Assembly: GCF_001469025.1 (NCBI RefSeq)
Contig: NZ_LNIZ01000005.1
Span: 1 to 64,000 of the forward strand
Length of the DNA stretch: 64,000 nt
Direction of reading: 5' to 3'
DNA from: Trueperella bernardiae
Lineage (GTDB): Bacteria > Actinomycetota > Actinomycetes > Actinomycetales > Actinomycetaceae
This document shows, piece after piece, positions 27,676 to 36,037 of this stretch. Position 1 is the stretch's first letter. Every line of letters starts with the position of its first letter. A model generated the notes under the pieces. That model worked only from the letters and a program-made list of their open reading frames with translations. It ran no database searches and was not told where the DNA came from. Position numbers and translations under genes: made by a program.

Positions 27676-29907
27676 ATGTCGGATCGAATGGCTGCTACCA
27701 CGGCGGAGTCGTGGACGGCTCTCACGCGCCCGCTCGAGCGGGTCTTAGGTGCGCGCACCGGCGCAGCATTTTCCAAAATGGGCCTGCACACGGTGGGCGA
27801 CCTCCTAGATCACATTCCCTTCCGCCTGGCCCGGCGCGGCGAGCTCCTGCCGATTGAGGCGGTGCAAGAGGGAGAAGCGGTGACGGTGGTGGCCCGGATC
27901 GTCGATTCCCAGGTCCGGCCCATGCACTCCCGGCGCGGCTACATCTTATCCGTGGTGATTTCCGACGGGCGCCACACTCTTAACCTCACCTTCTTTGCCA
28001 AGTCCTCCCGTCCGCTGAACTTTCACGCCGCCAAGCTGCGCCCCGGCACGCTCGCCACCTTTTCCGGCACGATCACCTCCTACCGCGGCCAGCTCCAGCT
28101 TTCCCACCCGGAGTATGAGGTGGTGGAGGACGAGGCGGAGGTCGATCCGGCAAAGATTGCTCAGCCGATCCCGATCTACCACGCTGCCGCAAAGCTGCCC
28201 TCGTGGAAGATCGCCAAGGCCGTGGATGTCACGCTTGCCTCGCTGACCCCGAGCGACGTGCCCGATCCCCTCCCTGAAGACTACCTTGCCGATCACTCGC
28301 TGCCTGGCCGCTTCGAGGCGCTGCGCGCGGCTCACCAGCCGACCAGCGAGGAGGAGTGGCACAGCGCCATTGCGCGGTTCAAGCACGAGGAGGCCTTCGT
28401 GCTCCAGGCGTTGCTCGCCCAGCGGGCGGTCGACGCCGCCGCACACCCGGCGCCCGCGATGGCGCCCCGCGAGGGTGGCATCCTCGCGGCATTCGACGCC
28501 CGCCTTCCCTTCGATCTGACCGCCGGCCAGCGCGCGGTAGGTCAGGAGCTGGCCGCCGAGCTCGCCACCGCCAGCCCGATGCGCCGCCTTTTGCAGGGCG
28601 ACGTCGGATCGGGCAAGACTGTCGTCGCCTTGCGTGCCATGCTCCAGGCGGTCGACGCCGGGCGTCAGGCCGTCCTCGTGGCACCCACGGAGGTGCTCGC
28701 CGCCCAGCACTACGCCTCCTTTCAGTCGATGCTGGGGGAGCTGGGGATGGCCGGCCAGCTCGGAGCGGCCACGCAGGCCACGTCGATTGAGCTACTGACG
28801 GGCTCGTTGCCCGCGGCGAAGAAACGCGCAACGCTCGCCGCGATCGCCTCGGGCGCGGCTGGGATCGTGGTTGGCACCCACGCCCTGTTTGAGGACATGG
28901 TCCAGATCCCGTTCCTCGGCCTCGTGGTGATCGATGAGCAGCACCGCTTCGGGGTGGATCAGCGCGACCGCCTCGCCGCCGGTGCCCACCTCCTCGTCAT
29001 GACGGCCACGCCGATACCGCGAACGATCGCGATGACTTCCTTCGGGGAGCTGCAGGTCTCGACCCTGCGCGAGCAGCCCGAGGGGCGCCGAGCGATCGCC
29101 ACGAACCTGGTCCCGGCCATGAACGAACGCTGGGTGGAACGGGTCTGGGAGCGGGCCCGTGAGGAGATCGACGCCGGCGGCCGGGTCTACGTCGTCTGCC
29201 CGCGAATCTCCGCCACGGCCGAGGAGGAGGCGCCGGGCGACGCCGGCCCCGATGCCCTCGCCAACTTGGGCGAGCAGCTCGCCATCGACGACTTCGAGCC
29301 CGCCTCGGTCGAATCGGTCCTCGCCCAGGTGCGCGCCAAGCCGGTGCTCGCGGGGGTTGAGATTGGTGCGGTTCACGGCCGCATGGATGCCGAGGACAAG
29401 GCCCGAGCGATGGACGACTTCGCCTCCGGCCGCGCGCCCCTGCTCGTGTCCACCACGGTGATTGAGGTGGGCGTGGACGTGCCGCAGGCCACGATGATGG
29501 TGATTCTCGACGCCGAACGCTTCGGCCTGTCCCAGCTCCACCAGTTGCGCGGGCGCGTGGGGCGCGGCCAGAGGGAGTCGATCTGCCTGGCGGTCCACCA
29601 CGCACTGGACGGCACGGTGGCCTTCGAGCGCCTGGCTGCCTTCGCCTCCACCACCGACGGCTTCGCCCTGGCGGAGAAGGACCTCGAACTGCGCAGCGAG
29701 GGGAACGTGTTGGGGGCGGCGCAAAGCGGGCGGTCGTCGTCGCTGAAATACGTGCGCGTGCGCACGGACGAAGAGCTCATCGGGGTAGCACGAGCCGCGG
29801 CCCGCGCGCTCGTGACGGCCGACGCCACGCTCGCCGACCACCCCGCCCTGCGTGCCGCGATCGAGGCGGCTAGCTCCGATTCCACCGACTACCTGGAGAA
29901 GACATGA
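27676..29907 (+). CDS. recG: ATP-dependent DNA helicase RecG
   Basis: The 743-residue protein has an N-terminal wedge/OB region and SF2 helicase motifs: Walker A GDVGSGKT (308-315), VIDEQHRFG as the DEQH box, MTATPIPRT and the C-terminal STTVIEVGVDVP and QLRGRVGRG. It remodels stalled forks and Holliday junctions. GGAGG precedes the ATG. The stop overlaps the rsmD start. Confidence 0.97.
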   Translation: MSDRMAATTAESWTALTRPLERVLGARTGAAFSKMGLHTVGDLLDHIPFRLARRGELLPIEAVQEGEAVTVVARIVDSQVRPMHSRRGYILSVVISDGRHTLNLTFFAKSSRPLNFHAAKLRPGTLATFSGTITSYRGQLQLSHPEYEVVEDEAEVDPAKIAQPIPIYHAAAKLPSWKIAKAVDVTLASLTPSDVPDPLPEDYLADHSLPGRFEALRAAHQPTSEEEWHSAIARFKHEEAFVLQALLAQRAVDAAAHPAPAMAPREGGILAAFDARLPFDLTAGQRAVGQELAAELATASPMRRLLQGDVGSGKTVVALRAMLQAVDAGRQAVLVAPTEVLAAQHYASFQSMLGELGMAGQLGAATQATSIELLTGSLPAAKKRATLAAIASGAAGIVVGTHALFEDMVQIPFLGLVVIDEQHRFGVDQRDRLAAGAHLLVMTATPIPRTIAMTSFGELQVSTLREQPEGRRAIATNLVPAMNERWVERVWERAREEIDAGGRVYVVCPRISATAEEEAPGDAGPDALANLGEQLAIDDFEPASVESVLAQVRAKPVLAGVEIGAVHGRMDAEDKARAMDDFASGRAPLLVSTTVIEVGVDVPQATMMVILDAERFGLSQLHQLRGRVGRGQRESICLAVHHALDGTVAFERLAAFASTTDGFALAEKDLELRSEGNVLGAAQSGRSSSLKYVRVRTDEELIGVARAAARALVTADATLADHPALRAAIEAASSDSTDYLEKT

Positions 29908-30470
29908 CCAGAATCGTGGCAGGCACCGCCGGCGGGCGCAACCTGCAGGTGCCCAAGTCCGGAACGCGCCCCACGTCGGAGCGCGTGCGGGAGGCGATGT
30001 TTTCCCGCCTCGAGCACTACGGCTACATCGAGGGCTGCGCCGTGCTCGATCTGTACGCGGGCTCGGCGGCACTCGGGCTCGAGGCGAAGTCCCGCGGGGC
30101 GCGCAGCGTGGTGAGCGTGGAGGCCAGCCGGCAGGCGGCCGGCGTGGCGCGCGCCAACGCGAAGGCGACGGGGCTGGAGATCGACGTCGTGCCCATGAAG
30201 GCCGAAACGTACCTCGCCACCGAGCCCTCCGAACGCTTCGACCTGGCGTTCCTCGACCCGCCTTATGACATCGGGGAGGGGGCCCTCGCGCTCGTGCTTG
30301 AGCTCCTCGTGCCGCACCTGGCCGCGGACGCGATGGTGGTGGTCGAGCGCTCGAAGCACTCCCCGGAGCCGGCCTGGCCCGAGGGCCTCGAGCTCGACGA
30401 CGACCGCACGTGGGGCGACACCCGCGTCTGGTCCGCAGTGATGGCGGGGGAGGGTAGACTGGAGCCATGA
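29904..30470 (+). CDS. rsmD: 16S rRNA (guanine(966)-N(2))-methyltransferase
   Basis: The 188-residue Rossmann methyltransferase has the SAM-binding LDLYAGSAALGLEA and catalytic DPPY (118-121). The N-terminal RIVAGTAGGRNLQVP matches RsmD. It overlaps recG by 4 nt and coaD by 4 nt, the usual recG-rsmD-coaD arrangement of actinobacteria. Confidence 0.96.
   Translation: MTRIVAGTAGGRNLQVPKSGTRPTSERVREAMFSRLEHYGYIEGCAVLDLYAGSAALGLEAKSRGARSVVSVEASRQAAGVARANAKATGLEIDVVPMKAETYLATEPSERFDLAFLDPPYDIGEGALALVLELLVPHLAADAMVVVERSKHSPEPAWPEGLELDDDRTWGDTRVWSAVMAGEGRLEP
30455..30460 (+). promoter_or_regulatory. -10-like element before coaD, leaderless spacing
   Basis: TAGACT ends 6 nt before the coaD ATG, within the end of rsmD. 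A GGAG in between could also serve translation of a polycistronic mRNA. Confidence 0.35.
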
Positions 30471-30940
30471 CACTAGCGGTTTGCCCGGGATCCTTCGATC
30501 CGCTCACTCTTGGCCACATTGACGTGATTGAGAGGGCGCGGGGGATGTTTGACGAGGTCGTGGTGGCCGTGAGTCATAACGCGAAGAAGACCTACCTGTT
30601 CAGCCTCGACGAGCGCGTGGAGCTGGCGCGTGAGGCGCTCGCCGGCGTCGGCGGGGTGCGGGTGGAGGCGGCCACCGGGCTGATTGCGGACTTTGCGCGC
30701 GAGCGCAGGGCGGCGGCGATCGTCAAGGGCCTGCGCGGGGCGGCGGATTACGACGCCGAACAGGCCATGGCGCTGCTCAACCGGCACCTGTCCCACATTG
30801 AGACCGTGTTTGTTATGGGCGATCCGGCGCTGAGCCACATAGCATCTTCCTTCGTTAAGGAAATAGCCTCTTACGGGGGTACAATCGACGATCTGGTGAC
30901 GCCGAATGTTGCGCGTGCACTGAGGAAGGTCAATTCATGA
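30467..30940 (+). CDS. coaD: Phosphopantetheine adenylyltransferase
   Basis: The 157-residue nucleotidyltransferase has PGSFDPLTLGH (residues 7-17, with the catalytic TxGH) and the C-terminal IASSFVKEIA, a variant of the ISSTxVRE motif. It makes dephospho-CoA in coenzyme A synthesis. It overlaps rsmD and the next gene by 4 nt each, so the block is likely cotranscribed. Confidence 0.97.
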   Translation: MTLAVCPGSFDPLTLGHIDVIERARGMFDEVVVAVSHNAKKTYLFSLDERVELAREALAGVGGVRVEAATGLIADFARERRAAAIVKGLRGAADYDAEQAMALLNRHLSHIETVFVMGDPALSHIASSFVKEIASYGGTIDDLVTPNVARALRKVNS

Positions 30941-31440
30941 ACGAACAAGGCGAATCGCTGCTCGAGATCCTGGACGAGCTGGTGGAGATTGTGTCCCACG
31001 CGAAGTCTTTGCCGATGTCGGCGTCGGTGATGGTCAACCGCTCAGAGTTGCTGGACCTGCTGGAGACGGCGCGGGAGATCGTGCCCGATCAGATCGTCGC
31101 GGCGGACGAGGTGTTGCAGGAGGCGTCGGCGGTGTCGGAGTCGGCGCGTCAGGATGCGGATGCGATCCGCGAGCGCGCCGAACAGGACGCGGCCACGATC
31201 GTGGCGGAGGCCCGCGAGCAGGCCTCGCGCCTGGTGGCCCAGGATCAGATCACGATCGCGGCGAAGTCGCAGGCCACCCGCATTCTGGACGAGGCGCAGA
31301 CGAAGGCCGAGCACATGAAGCGCGGCGCGGACGATTATGCGGCCACCACGCTTGACCAGCTGTCGGAGGAGCTCGGCGGTCTGCTCGAGCAGATCGCGGC
31401 CGGCCGCGCCCACCTGGCCAACCGCCTGGAGGATGAGTGA
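30937..31440 (+). CDS. Coiled-coil protein, SepIVA/DivIVA-like septation factor
   Basis: The 167-residue protein is predicted to be largely helical, with a long Ala/Glu/Gln heptad region from about residue 65 to 160 (repeated A-x-x-I-x-x-x-A and EAREQA patterns). Its position between coaD and a DUF177 gene matches Rv2927c (SepIVA) of mycobacteria, a DivIVA-domain protein required for division. The homology is inferred from synteny and coiled-coil character; the N-terminal motif LLEILDELVEIVSHAKSLP is consistent. Confidence 0.7.
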   Translation: MNEQGESLLEILDELVEIVSHAKSLPMSASVMVNRSELLDLLETAREIVPDQIVAADEVLQEASAVSESARQDADAIRERAEQDAATIVAEAREQASRLVAQDQITIAAKSQATRILDEAQTKAEHMKRGADDYAATTLDQLSEELGGLLEQIAAGRAHLANRLEDE

Positions 31441-32093
31441 TGACCAGCCCGTACGTCGTCTCGATCATTGACCTGCCGCGGGCGGAGGGCGCCCAGCGCG
31501 AGCTCAGCACCGAGCTGCCGGCGCCGGCCGAGTGCGGCATCCCGATGGTCCGCGTGGTGGAGGGCGACCCGATTGACCTCGATATCACGCTGCAGTCCGT
31601 CTCCGAGGGCGTGCTCGTGCAGGGCATGGTCAGCGCCACCGCGCACGGCCAATGCGCCCGGTGCCTGACCGACATCACACTCGACCTGCATGAACCAGTG
31701 GCCGAACTCGTCTTCTATCCCGAAAGCCAAAAGGCCCTCCTCGACGAGGGGGACGAAGAGGCTAAGGACATGCCGATCGTCGCCGACGACACGATCGACA
31801 TGGAACCCATCGTCCGCGACGCGCTCGTGCTCGCCATGCCTCTCATCCCGCTGTGCCGCCCCGACTGCGAAGGCCTGTGCCCCGAGTGCGGCGAGCGCTG
31901 GGAGGACCTGCCCGACGGCCACGCCCACGAGTTCCTCGACCCGCGCTTCTCCGCCCTCGACGCGCTCGCGGCCCAACTTTCTCAGGAGGCCGACGACACC
32001 GACGTGTCCGACGACGCCCGCCCGGCCGGCGCCGGTGCCGGGCCTGCGGACGCGACCGGCCTCGACGGCGTCGTTGAGGACCCCCGTGCATAA
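31440..32093 (+). CDS. DUF177 (YceD-like) protein
   Basis: The 217-residue DUF177 protein has cysteine pairs CARC and CRPDCEGLCPECG, the latter being the conserved zinc-binding-like C-terminal motif. DUF177 members are linked to 23S rRNA and ribosome biogenesis and normally precede rpmF. Here rnc follows directly and no rpmF is seen. The ATG at 31440 (TGATG overlap) has GGAGG 7 nt upstream and is preferred to the GTG at 31437. A low-complexity Asp/Ala/Gly tail ends the protein. Confidence 0.85.
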   Translation: MTSPYVVSIIDLPRAEGAQRELSTELPAPAECGIPMVRVVEGDPIDLDITLQSVSEGVLVQGMVSATAHGQCARCLTDITLDLHEPVAELVFYPESQKALLDEGDEEAKDMPIVADDTIDMEPIVRDALVLAMPLIPLCRPDCEGLCPECGERWEDLPDGHAHEFLDPRFSALDALAAQLSQEADDTDVSDDARPAGAGAGPADATGLDGVVEDPRA

Positions 32094-32766
32094 GCCAATC
32101 ACGCAGCGGGAGGTGGAGGCGTGGGGCGCCACGATTGATCCGCGCTACGTGGAGCCGGCGCTGACGCACCGGTCTTGGGCGTACGAGAACGGCGGCGAGC
32201 ACTCGGAGCGCCTGGAGTTTCTGGGCGATTCGATCCTGGGCGCGGTGGTGACCAGCTACATTTTTGCCACGTACCCGGACATGAACGAGGGCGGGATGTC
32301 GAAGATTAAGGCGGCCGCGGTCTCGGAGCGCTCGCTGGCGGAGATCGCCCGGCGGCTGGGCCTGGGCGCGTTTATTCGGCTCGGGCACGGCGAGGAGAAG
32401 TCGGGCGGGCGGGATAAGGATTCGATCCTGGCCGACACGGTGGAGGCCCTCATCGGCGGCACGTTCCTTACGCACGGCGTGGAGGTGACGAACGAGGTTG
32501 TGCTGCGCCACCTGGTTCCGCAGGTGGAGGCCGCGCAGAAGATGGGTCCGGCCCTCGATTGGCGCACGGCGTTCGAGGAGAAGGCCCGCGAGCAGGGGAT
32601 CACCGGCAACCTCAGCTACGAGGTGGAGGGCGAGGGCCCGGACCACGCGCGCGTGTATACAGCCGCGGTGATCGTCGACGGGGTCAAGCGCGGGGAGGGT
32701 ACGGCCACCTCGCAAAAGCAGGCCAAGCTGGAGGCCTGCAAGGCCGCCTACTACGCGCTCGGCTAG
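32086..32766 (+). CDS. rnc: Ribonuclease III
   Basis: The 226-residue protein has the RNase III signature ERLEFLGDSI (41-50), the second acidic helix (DKDSILADTVEALIGG) and a C-terminal double-stranded-RNA-binding domain ending KQAKLEACKAAYYAL. It processes rRNA and other structured transcripts. The GTG at 32086 has GAGGA 5 nt upstream and overlaps the DUF177 stop. Confidence 0.95.
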   Translation: MHKPITQREVEAWGATIDPRYVEPALTHRSWAYENGGEHSERLEFLGDSILGAVVTSYIFATYPDMNEGGMSKIKAAAVSERSLAEIARRLGLGAFIRLGHGEEKSGGRDKDSILADTVEALIGGTFLTHGVEVTNEVVLRHLVPQVEAAQKMGPALDWRTAFEEKAREQGITGNLSYEVEGEGPDHARVYTAAVIVDGVKRGEGTATSQKQAKLEACKAAYYALG

Positions 32767-32781
32767 CCCGCGCCTAGCACG

Positions 32782-33675
32782 ATGCCCGAGCTTCCCGAAG
32801 TTGAAACCATCCGCCTGGGCCTTGAGCCCATCGCGGTGGGTGCGACGGTCGTGGGCGTGGAGGTGCTGAGCCCGCGGGCAGTGCGCCGTGCGCCGGAGGG
32901 CCTGGAACCGCTGGTCGGGCGGCGAATCGAGGCGGTGGCCCGACGCGGCAAGTACCTGTGGCTCGACGCCTCCGGCCTGGCCCTCGTCGCACACCTGGGC
33001 ATGTCGGGCCAGTTCCGCGTGGGCGGGGCGGACAACCCGCACCGGCGCGCCTCGCTCTTTTTTGACGGCGGCGTCCGGCTCGACTTCGTAGACCAGCGCA
33101 CGTTTGGCCACCTCATGCCCGATGTGTACGTCCCCACCGGTGACAGCGCGCCTGCCGGCCGGGGGAGCGCCGATACGCTCATCCCGCGATCCGTGGCCCA
33201 CATCGGCCGCGACCCACTCGACCCGGCCTTCGACCTCGAGGCCGTCATCCGCCGCGCCCACGCCAAAGACTCCGAGATCAAGCGCATCCTGCTCGACCAG
33301 TCGGTTGCCTCCGGGGTGGGTAACATCTACGCCGACGAGGCGCTGTTTGCCGCCCGTGTTCACCCGCGCCGACTGGCCAGCCGCATGTCGCTGGCGAAGA
33401 TCCGCGAGGTTTACCTGGCGGCGGCCGACGTCATGGCCCGGGCGGTGGAGGTGGGCGGCACGTCGTTCGATACCCTCTACGTCAACGTGGACGGCGCGGC
33501 CGGCTATTTCGACCGGGCGCTTAACGTTTACGGGCGCGGCGGGATGCCGTGCCCGGCGTGCGGAACTGCGCTGAGGCGCGAGCCGTTCATGGGCCGTTCC
33601 TCGCACTTTTGCCCCGCCTGCCAGCGCGCCCGGCACGTGCGGCCCCTGAAGAGGAAGCGTCTCGTCGAAAAGTAG
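32782..33675 (+). CDS. mutM: Formamidopyrimidine-DNA glycosylase
   Basis: The 297-residue glycosylase/AP lyase removes oxidised purines. PELPE at residues 2-6 supplies the catalytic proline and glutamate, GKYLW the conserved lysine, and the C-terminus carries the four-cysteine zinc finger (CPACG...CPACQ). The rnc-mutM order is typical of actinobacteria. Confidence 0.96.
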   Translation: MPELPEVETIRLGLEPIAVGATVVGVEVLSPRAVRRAPEGLEPLVGRRIEAVARRGKYLWLDASGLALVAHLGMSGQFRVGGADNPHRRASLFFDGGVRLDFVDQRTFGHLMPDVYVPTGDSAPAGRGSADTLIPRSVAHIGRDPLDPAFDLEAVIRRAHAKDSEIKRILLDQSVASGVGNIYADEALFAARVHPRRLASRMSLAKIREVYLAAADVMARAVEVGGTSFDTLYVNVDGAAGYFDRALNVYGRGGMPCPACGTALRREPFMGRSSHFCPACQRARHVRPLKRKRLVEK

Positions 33676-33688
33676 GGCGATATCTGGC

Positions 33689-33694
33689 TAAGAT
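33689..33694 (+). promoter_or_regulatory. -10 element of the DosR-like gene, leaderless spacing
   Basis: TAAGAT is followed by six bases and the GTG at 33701. No DosR box is seen at this promoter. Confidence 0.5.
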
Positions 33695-33700
33695 GGCGGG

Positions 33701-34348
33701 GTGAGCACTACAGATATTTCCGTGATGATTATCGACGACCACGAGGTGGTCCGCCGCGGCATCGCTGAGGTGGTCGATCGCGCCGACGGGCTCGCCGTCG
33801 TGGCCGAGGCCGGCTCGGTGGCGGAGGCCGTGCGCCGCGCCACGCTGATGACGCCCCAGGTGGCGCTGGTGGACCTGCGCCTGCCCGACGGCACCGGCAT
33901 CGATATCATCCGCGAATTTCGTGAGGTCGTCCCGAACACGAAGTCGATCGTCCTGACCTCGTTTGATGATGACGACGCGCTCGCCGAGGCGCTTGACGCC
34001 GGCGCGAAGGCCTACCTGCTGAAGTCGGTGCGTGGGGCGGAGATCACGGAGGTTATCAAGGCGGTGGCGGCCGGCCGCGTGCTGCTCGACGAGCGGACGG
34101 TGACCCGGCGCCGCGCCGACCATGCCGACCCCACTGCACACCTGACACCCTCCGAGCGCAAGGTGCTCGACCTCATCGGCGACGGCCTGTCAAACCGCGA
34201 AATCGGCGACAAGCTGGGGGTGGCCGAGAAAACGGTGAAGAACCACATCACCTCTCTCCTGTCGAAGATGGGCATGCAGCGCCGCACGCAGGTGGCGGCG
34301 TGGGTGGCCGGCCAGCGTGCCATGGGCTGGCGCAACCAGAACGGCTAA
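33701..34348 (+). CDS. NarL/LuxR-family response regulator, DosR (DevR)-like
   Basis: The 215-residue protein has a receiver domain with phosphoacceptor Asp58 (VDLRLPDG) and Lys108, and a C-terminal LuxR-type helix-turn-helix. Stretches match mycobacterial DosR closely: DDHEVVRRG, EAGSVAEA and above all the DNA-recognition segment AEKTVKN followed by LLSKMGMQRRTQ. The Lys and Asn of that segment contact the GGGAC motif in DosR, so a similar binding site is predicted. Matching boxes occur at 20391 and 42629. It is convergent with, and directly abuts, its likely kinase gene. It is probably translated from a leaderless mRNA. Confidence 0.88.
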   Translation: MSTTDISVMIIDDHEVVRRGIAEVVDRADGLAVVAEAGSVAEAVRRATLMTPQVALVDLRLPDGTGIDIIREFREVVPNTKSIVLTSFDDDDALAEALDAGAKAYLLKSVRGAEITEVIKAVAAGRVLLDERTVTRRRADHADPTAHLTPSERKVLDLIGDGLSNREIGDKLGVAEKTVKNHITSLLSKMGMQRRTQVAAWVAGQRAMGWRNQNG

Positions 34349-35998
34349 TTAGCGCAACTGGGCCCTCCACACGAGAAGGGTGCCGCTGTGCCCGTCCCCA
34401 CGCGGTTCGATGGAGAACGAGCCTTGGTGGCGGCGCGCCCGGGCGGCCAGGTTGGACAGGCCGGAGCGGCGGGCCAGGCTTTGTTCGATGCCGGCGCCAT
34501 CGTCGAGCACGCGTATCACGATCTCGTCTGGCGTGGCATCCACGGTGACCGACACGGAGGAGGCCTTGGCATGCCGGGCGGCGTTGGACAGGCCTTCGCG
34601 GACCACAGCCACAACATCGTCGGAGATGTCGGAGCCCACCGCGTCGTCGATGAGGTGGTAGTCGGTTTCGGCGACGTCGGCGCCGTTCCAGGTGAGGAGG
34701 AGCGAGGGTGCGAAGCCGAGCGACTGGCGGGCCACGGAGGCTTCGTGCTGGAGGCGGGAGACGATCGCGGCGGACGATCCCTCGTCGCGTAGCGAGTGGA
34801 CGATCTGGCGGATTTGCTTGACTGAGTCGTCGATGGCGGAGATCGCGGCATCGAGCGCTCCGGTCACGCGTTCGCCCAGCCCGCGCGAGCTCATCTCCTC
34901 GCGGATCGCGGTGATGTGCATGCCGGAGGCGAAGAGTTGCTGGATGGCGAGGTCGTGCAGGTCGCGTGAGATGCGAGCGCGCTCGTCGAGCTCGGCGGCC
35001 ATCGCCTGGGCCTGGCGGGCTTCGGCTAGCCTGATCGCGATCGTGGCCTGCTTGGCGACCGACTCGGCCATCGTGAGGTCGTGCAGGTTGAACTCGCCGG
35101 TGTTGGGGTAGCGCAGTAGCAGGATGACGCCCAGGCCCATGCCCTGGGAGATGAGCGGACTATAGAGCGCGGAGCCGAACTGGCGCAGCTCGGGCACGCG
35201 GATCGTGCGCACGCGCTGCATGGAATCCACCACCACGCCCGACTGCTCGCGGATGACCGTGCGCGCCCGGCCCTCCTTGGGGAAGGGCAGTCCGACGAGT
35301 TCGTGGACGCGGGCCGGGTCGTCGGCGTCGACGATCTCGGAGATCCAGGAATCTTGGATGGAGGGCAGGATGATCATGGCGACGTCGGCGCGGGCGGCGA
35401 TGCGCATTTCGTGGGCGATGACCTCGAGTGCCTCGTCCTCGTCCGTGCCTTCGAGCAGGGAGGACACGATGTGCTGGGAGGCGGTGAGCCACCGGGCGCG
35501 GTTCTGCGACTCGGCATACAGCAACGAGTTGACCACGGAGATCTCGGTGGCCTTGACCAGTAGGTGGACGAGTTCGCCGTCGTCGTCGGTAAAGGGGCTG
35601 GCCTTGTCCGAGAGGTAGAGGCGGCCCCACACCTGCTCGTTGACCGTGATAGCCACGCCCAGGAAGTTCTTCATCGCCGGGTGGTTCGGCGGGAGGGTGC
35701 CGGCGGCGTAGGCGGAGATGTCGTTGATGATGAGGTAGGAGTCGAGTGGGATGTCGTTGAACACGCCGTGGTCGATGGGCGGGTGTTCGATCACCACTTC
35801 GGGCCCGCGTGGCATACCTTGCTGGATGAACTGGATGGTGTCGCCGTGGGAGTCGAGCACGCTGACGGCCCCGAATTCGGCGCCCGTGAGCTCGCACGCG
35901 GTCTGGACGAGGGCGCGCGAGACCTCGGTGCGGTCCAGCGAGCGAGCGATCGTGAGGATGTGGCGCGAAAACTCAGAAATCTGCTCTGAGGCCTGCAT
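34349..35998 (-). CDS. DosS/DevS-like sensor histidine kinase with two GAF domains
   Basis: The 549-residue protein has GAF-A (about 20-160), GAF-B (about 180-325), a HisKA_3 dimerisation helix with His348 in RDLHDLAIQQLFASG and a C-terminal HATPase domain (GLSNAARHAKAS, DDGAG, GLSNLAARA). GAF-A contains LPPNHPAMKNFLGV; its His106 aligns, from memory, with the proximal heme histidine of DosS. That implies an O2/NO/CO-sensing heme kinase. There is no membrane segment. GGAAGG precedes the ATG. The partner is the convergent DosR-like gene. Confidence 0.87.
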   Translation of the reverse strand: MQASEQISEFSRHILTIARSLDRTEVSRALVQTACELTGAEFGAVSVLDSHGDTIQFIQQGMPRGPEVVIEHPPIDHGVFNDIPLDSYLIINDISAYAAGTLPPNHPAMKNFLGVAITVNEQVWGRLYLSDKASPFTDDDGELVHLLVKATEISVVNSLLYAESQNRARWLTASQHIVSSLLEGTDEDEALEVIAHEMRIAARADVAMIILPSIQDSWISEIVDADDPARVHELVGLPFPKEGRARTVIREQSGVVVDSMQRVRTIRVPELRQFGSALYSPLISQGMGLGVILLLRYPNTGEFNLHDLTMAESVAKQATIAIRLAEARQAQAMAAELDERARISRDLHDLAIQQLFASGMHITAIREEMSSRGLGERVTGALDAAISAIDDSVKQIRQIVHSLRDEGSSAAIVSRLQHEASVARQSLGFAPSLLLTWNGADVAETDYHLIDDAVGSDISDDVVAVVREGLSNAARHAKASSVSVTVDATPDEIVIRVLDDGAGIEQSLARRSGLSNLAARARRHQGSFSIEPRGDGHSGTLLVWRAQLR

Positions 35999-36037
35999 TG
36001 GCTTCCTTCCCGGCTTGGGGCTTTGGAAATACTCTAC

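Noticed and set aside
28792-30519. 575-codon minus-strand frame opposite recG and rsmD
   Set aside because: It is an Arg/Pro/Ala/Gly-rich shadow without motifs, with recG and rsmD certain on the other strand.
31843-33636. 597-codon minus-strand frame opposite rnc and mutM
   Set aside because: Shadow of two certain genes; the composition is not protein-like.
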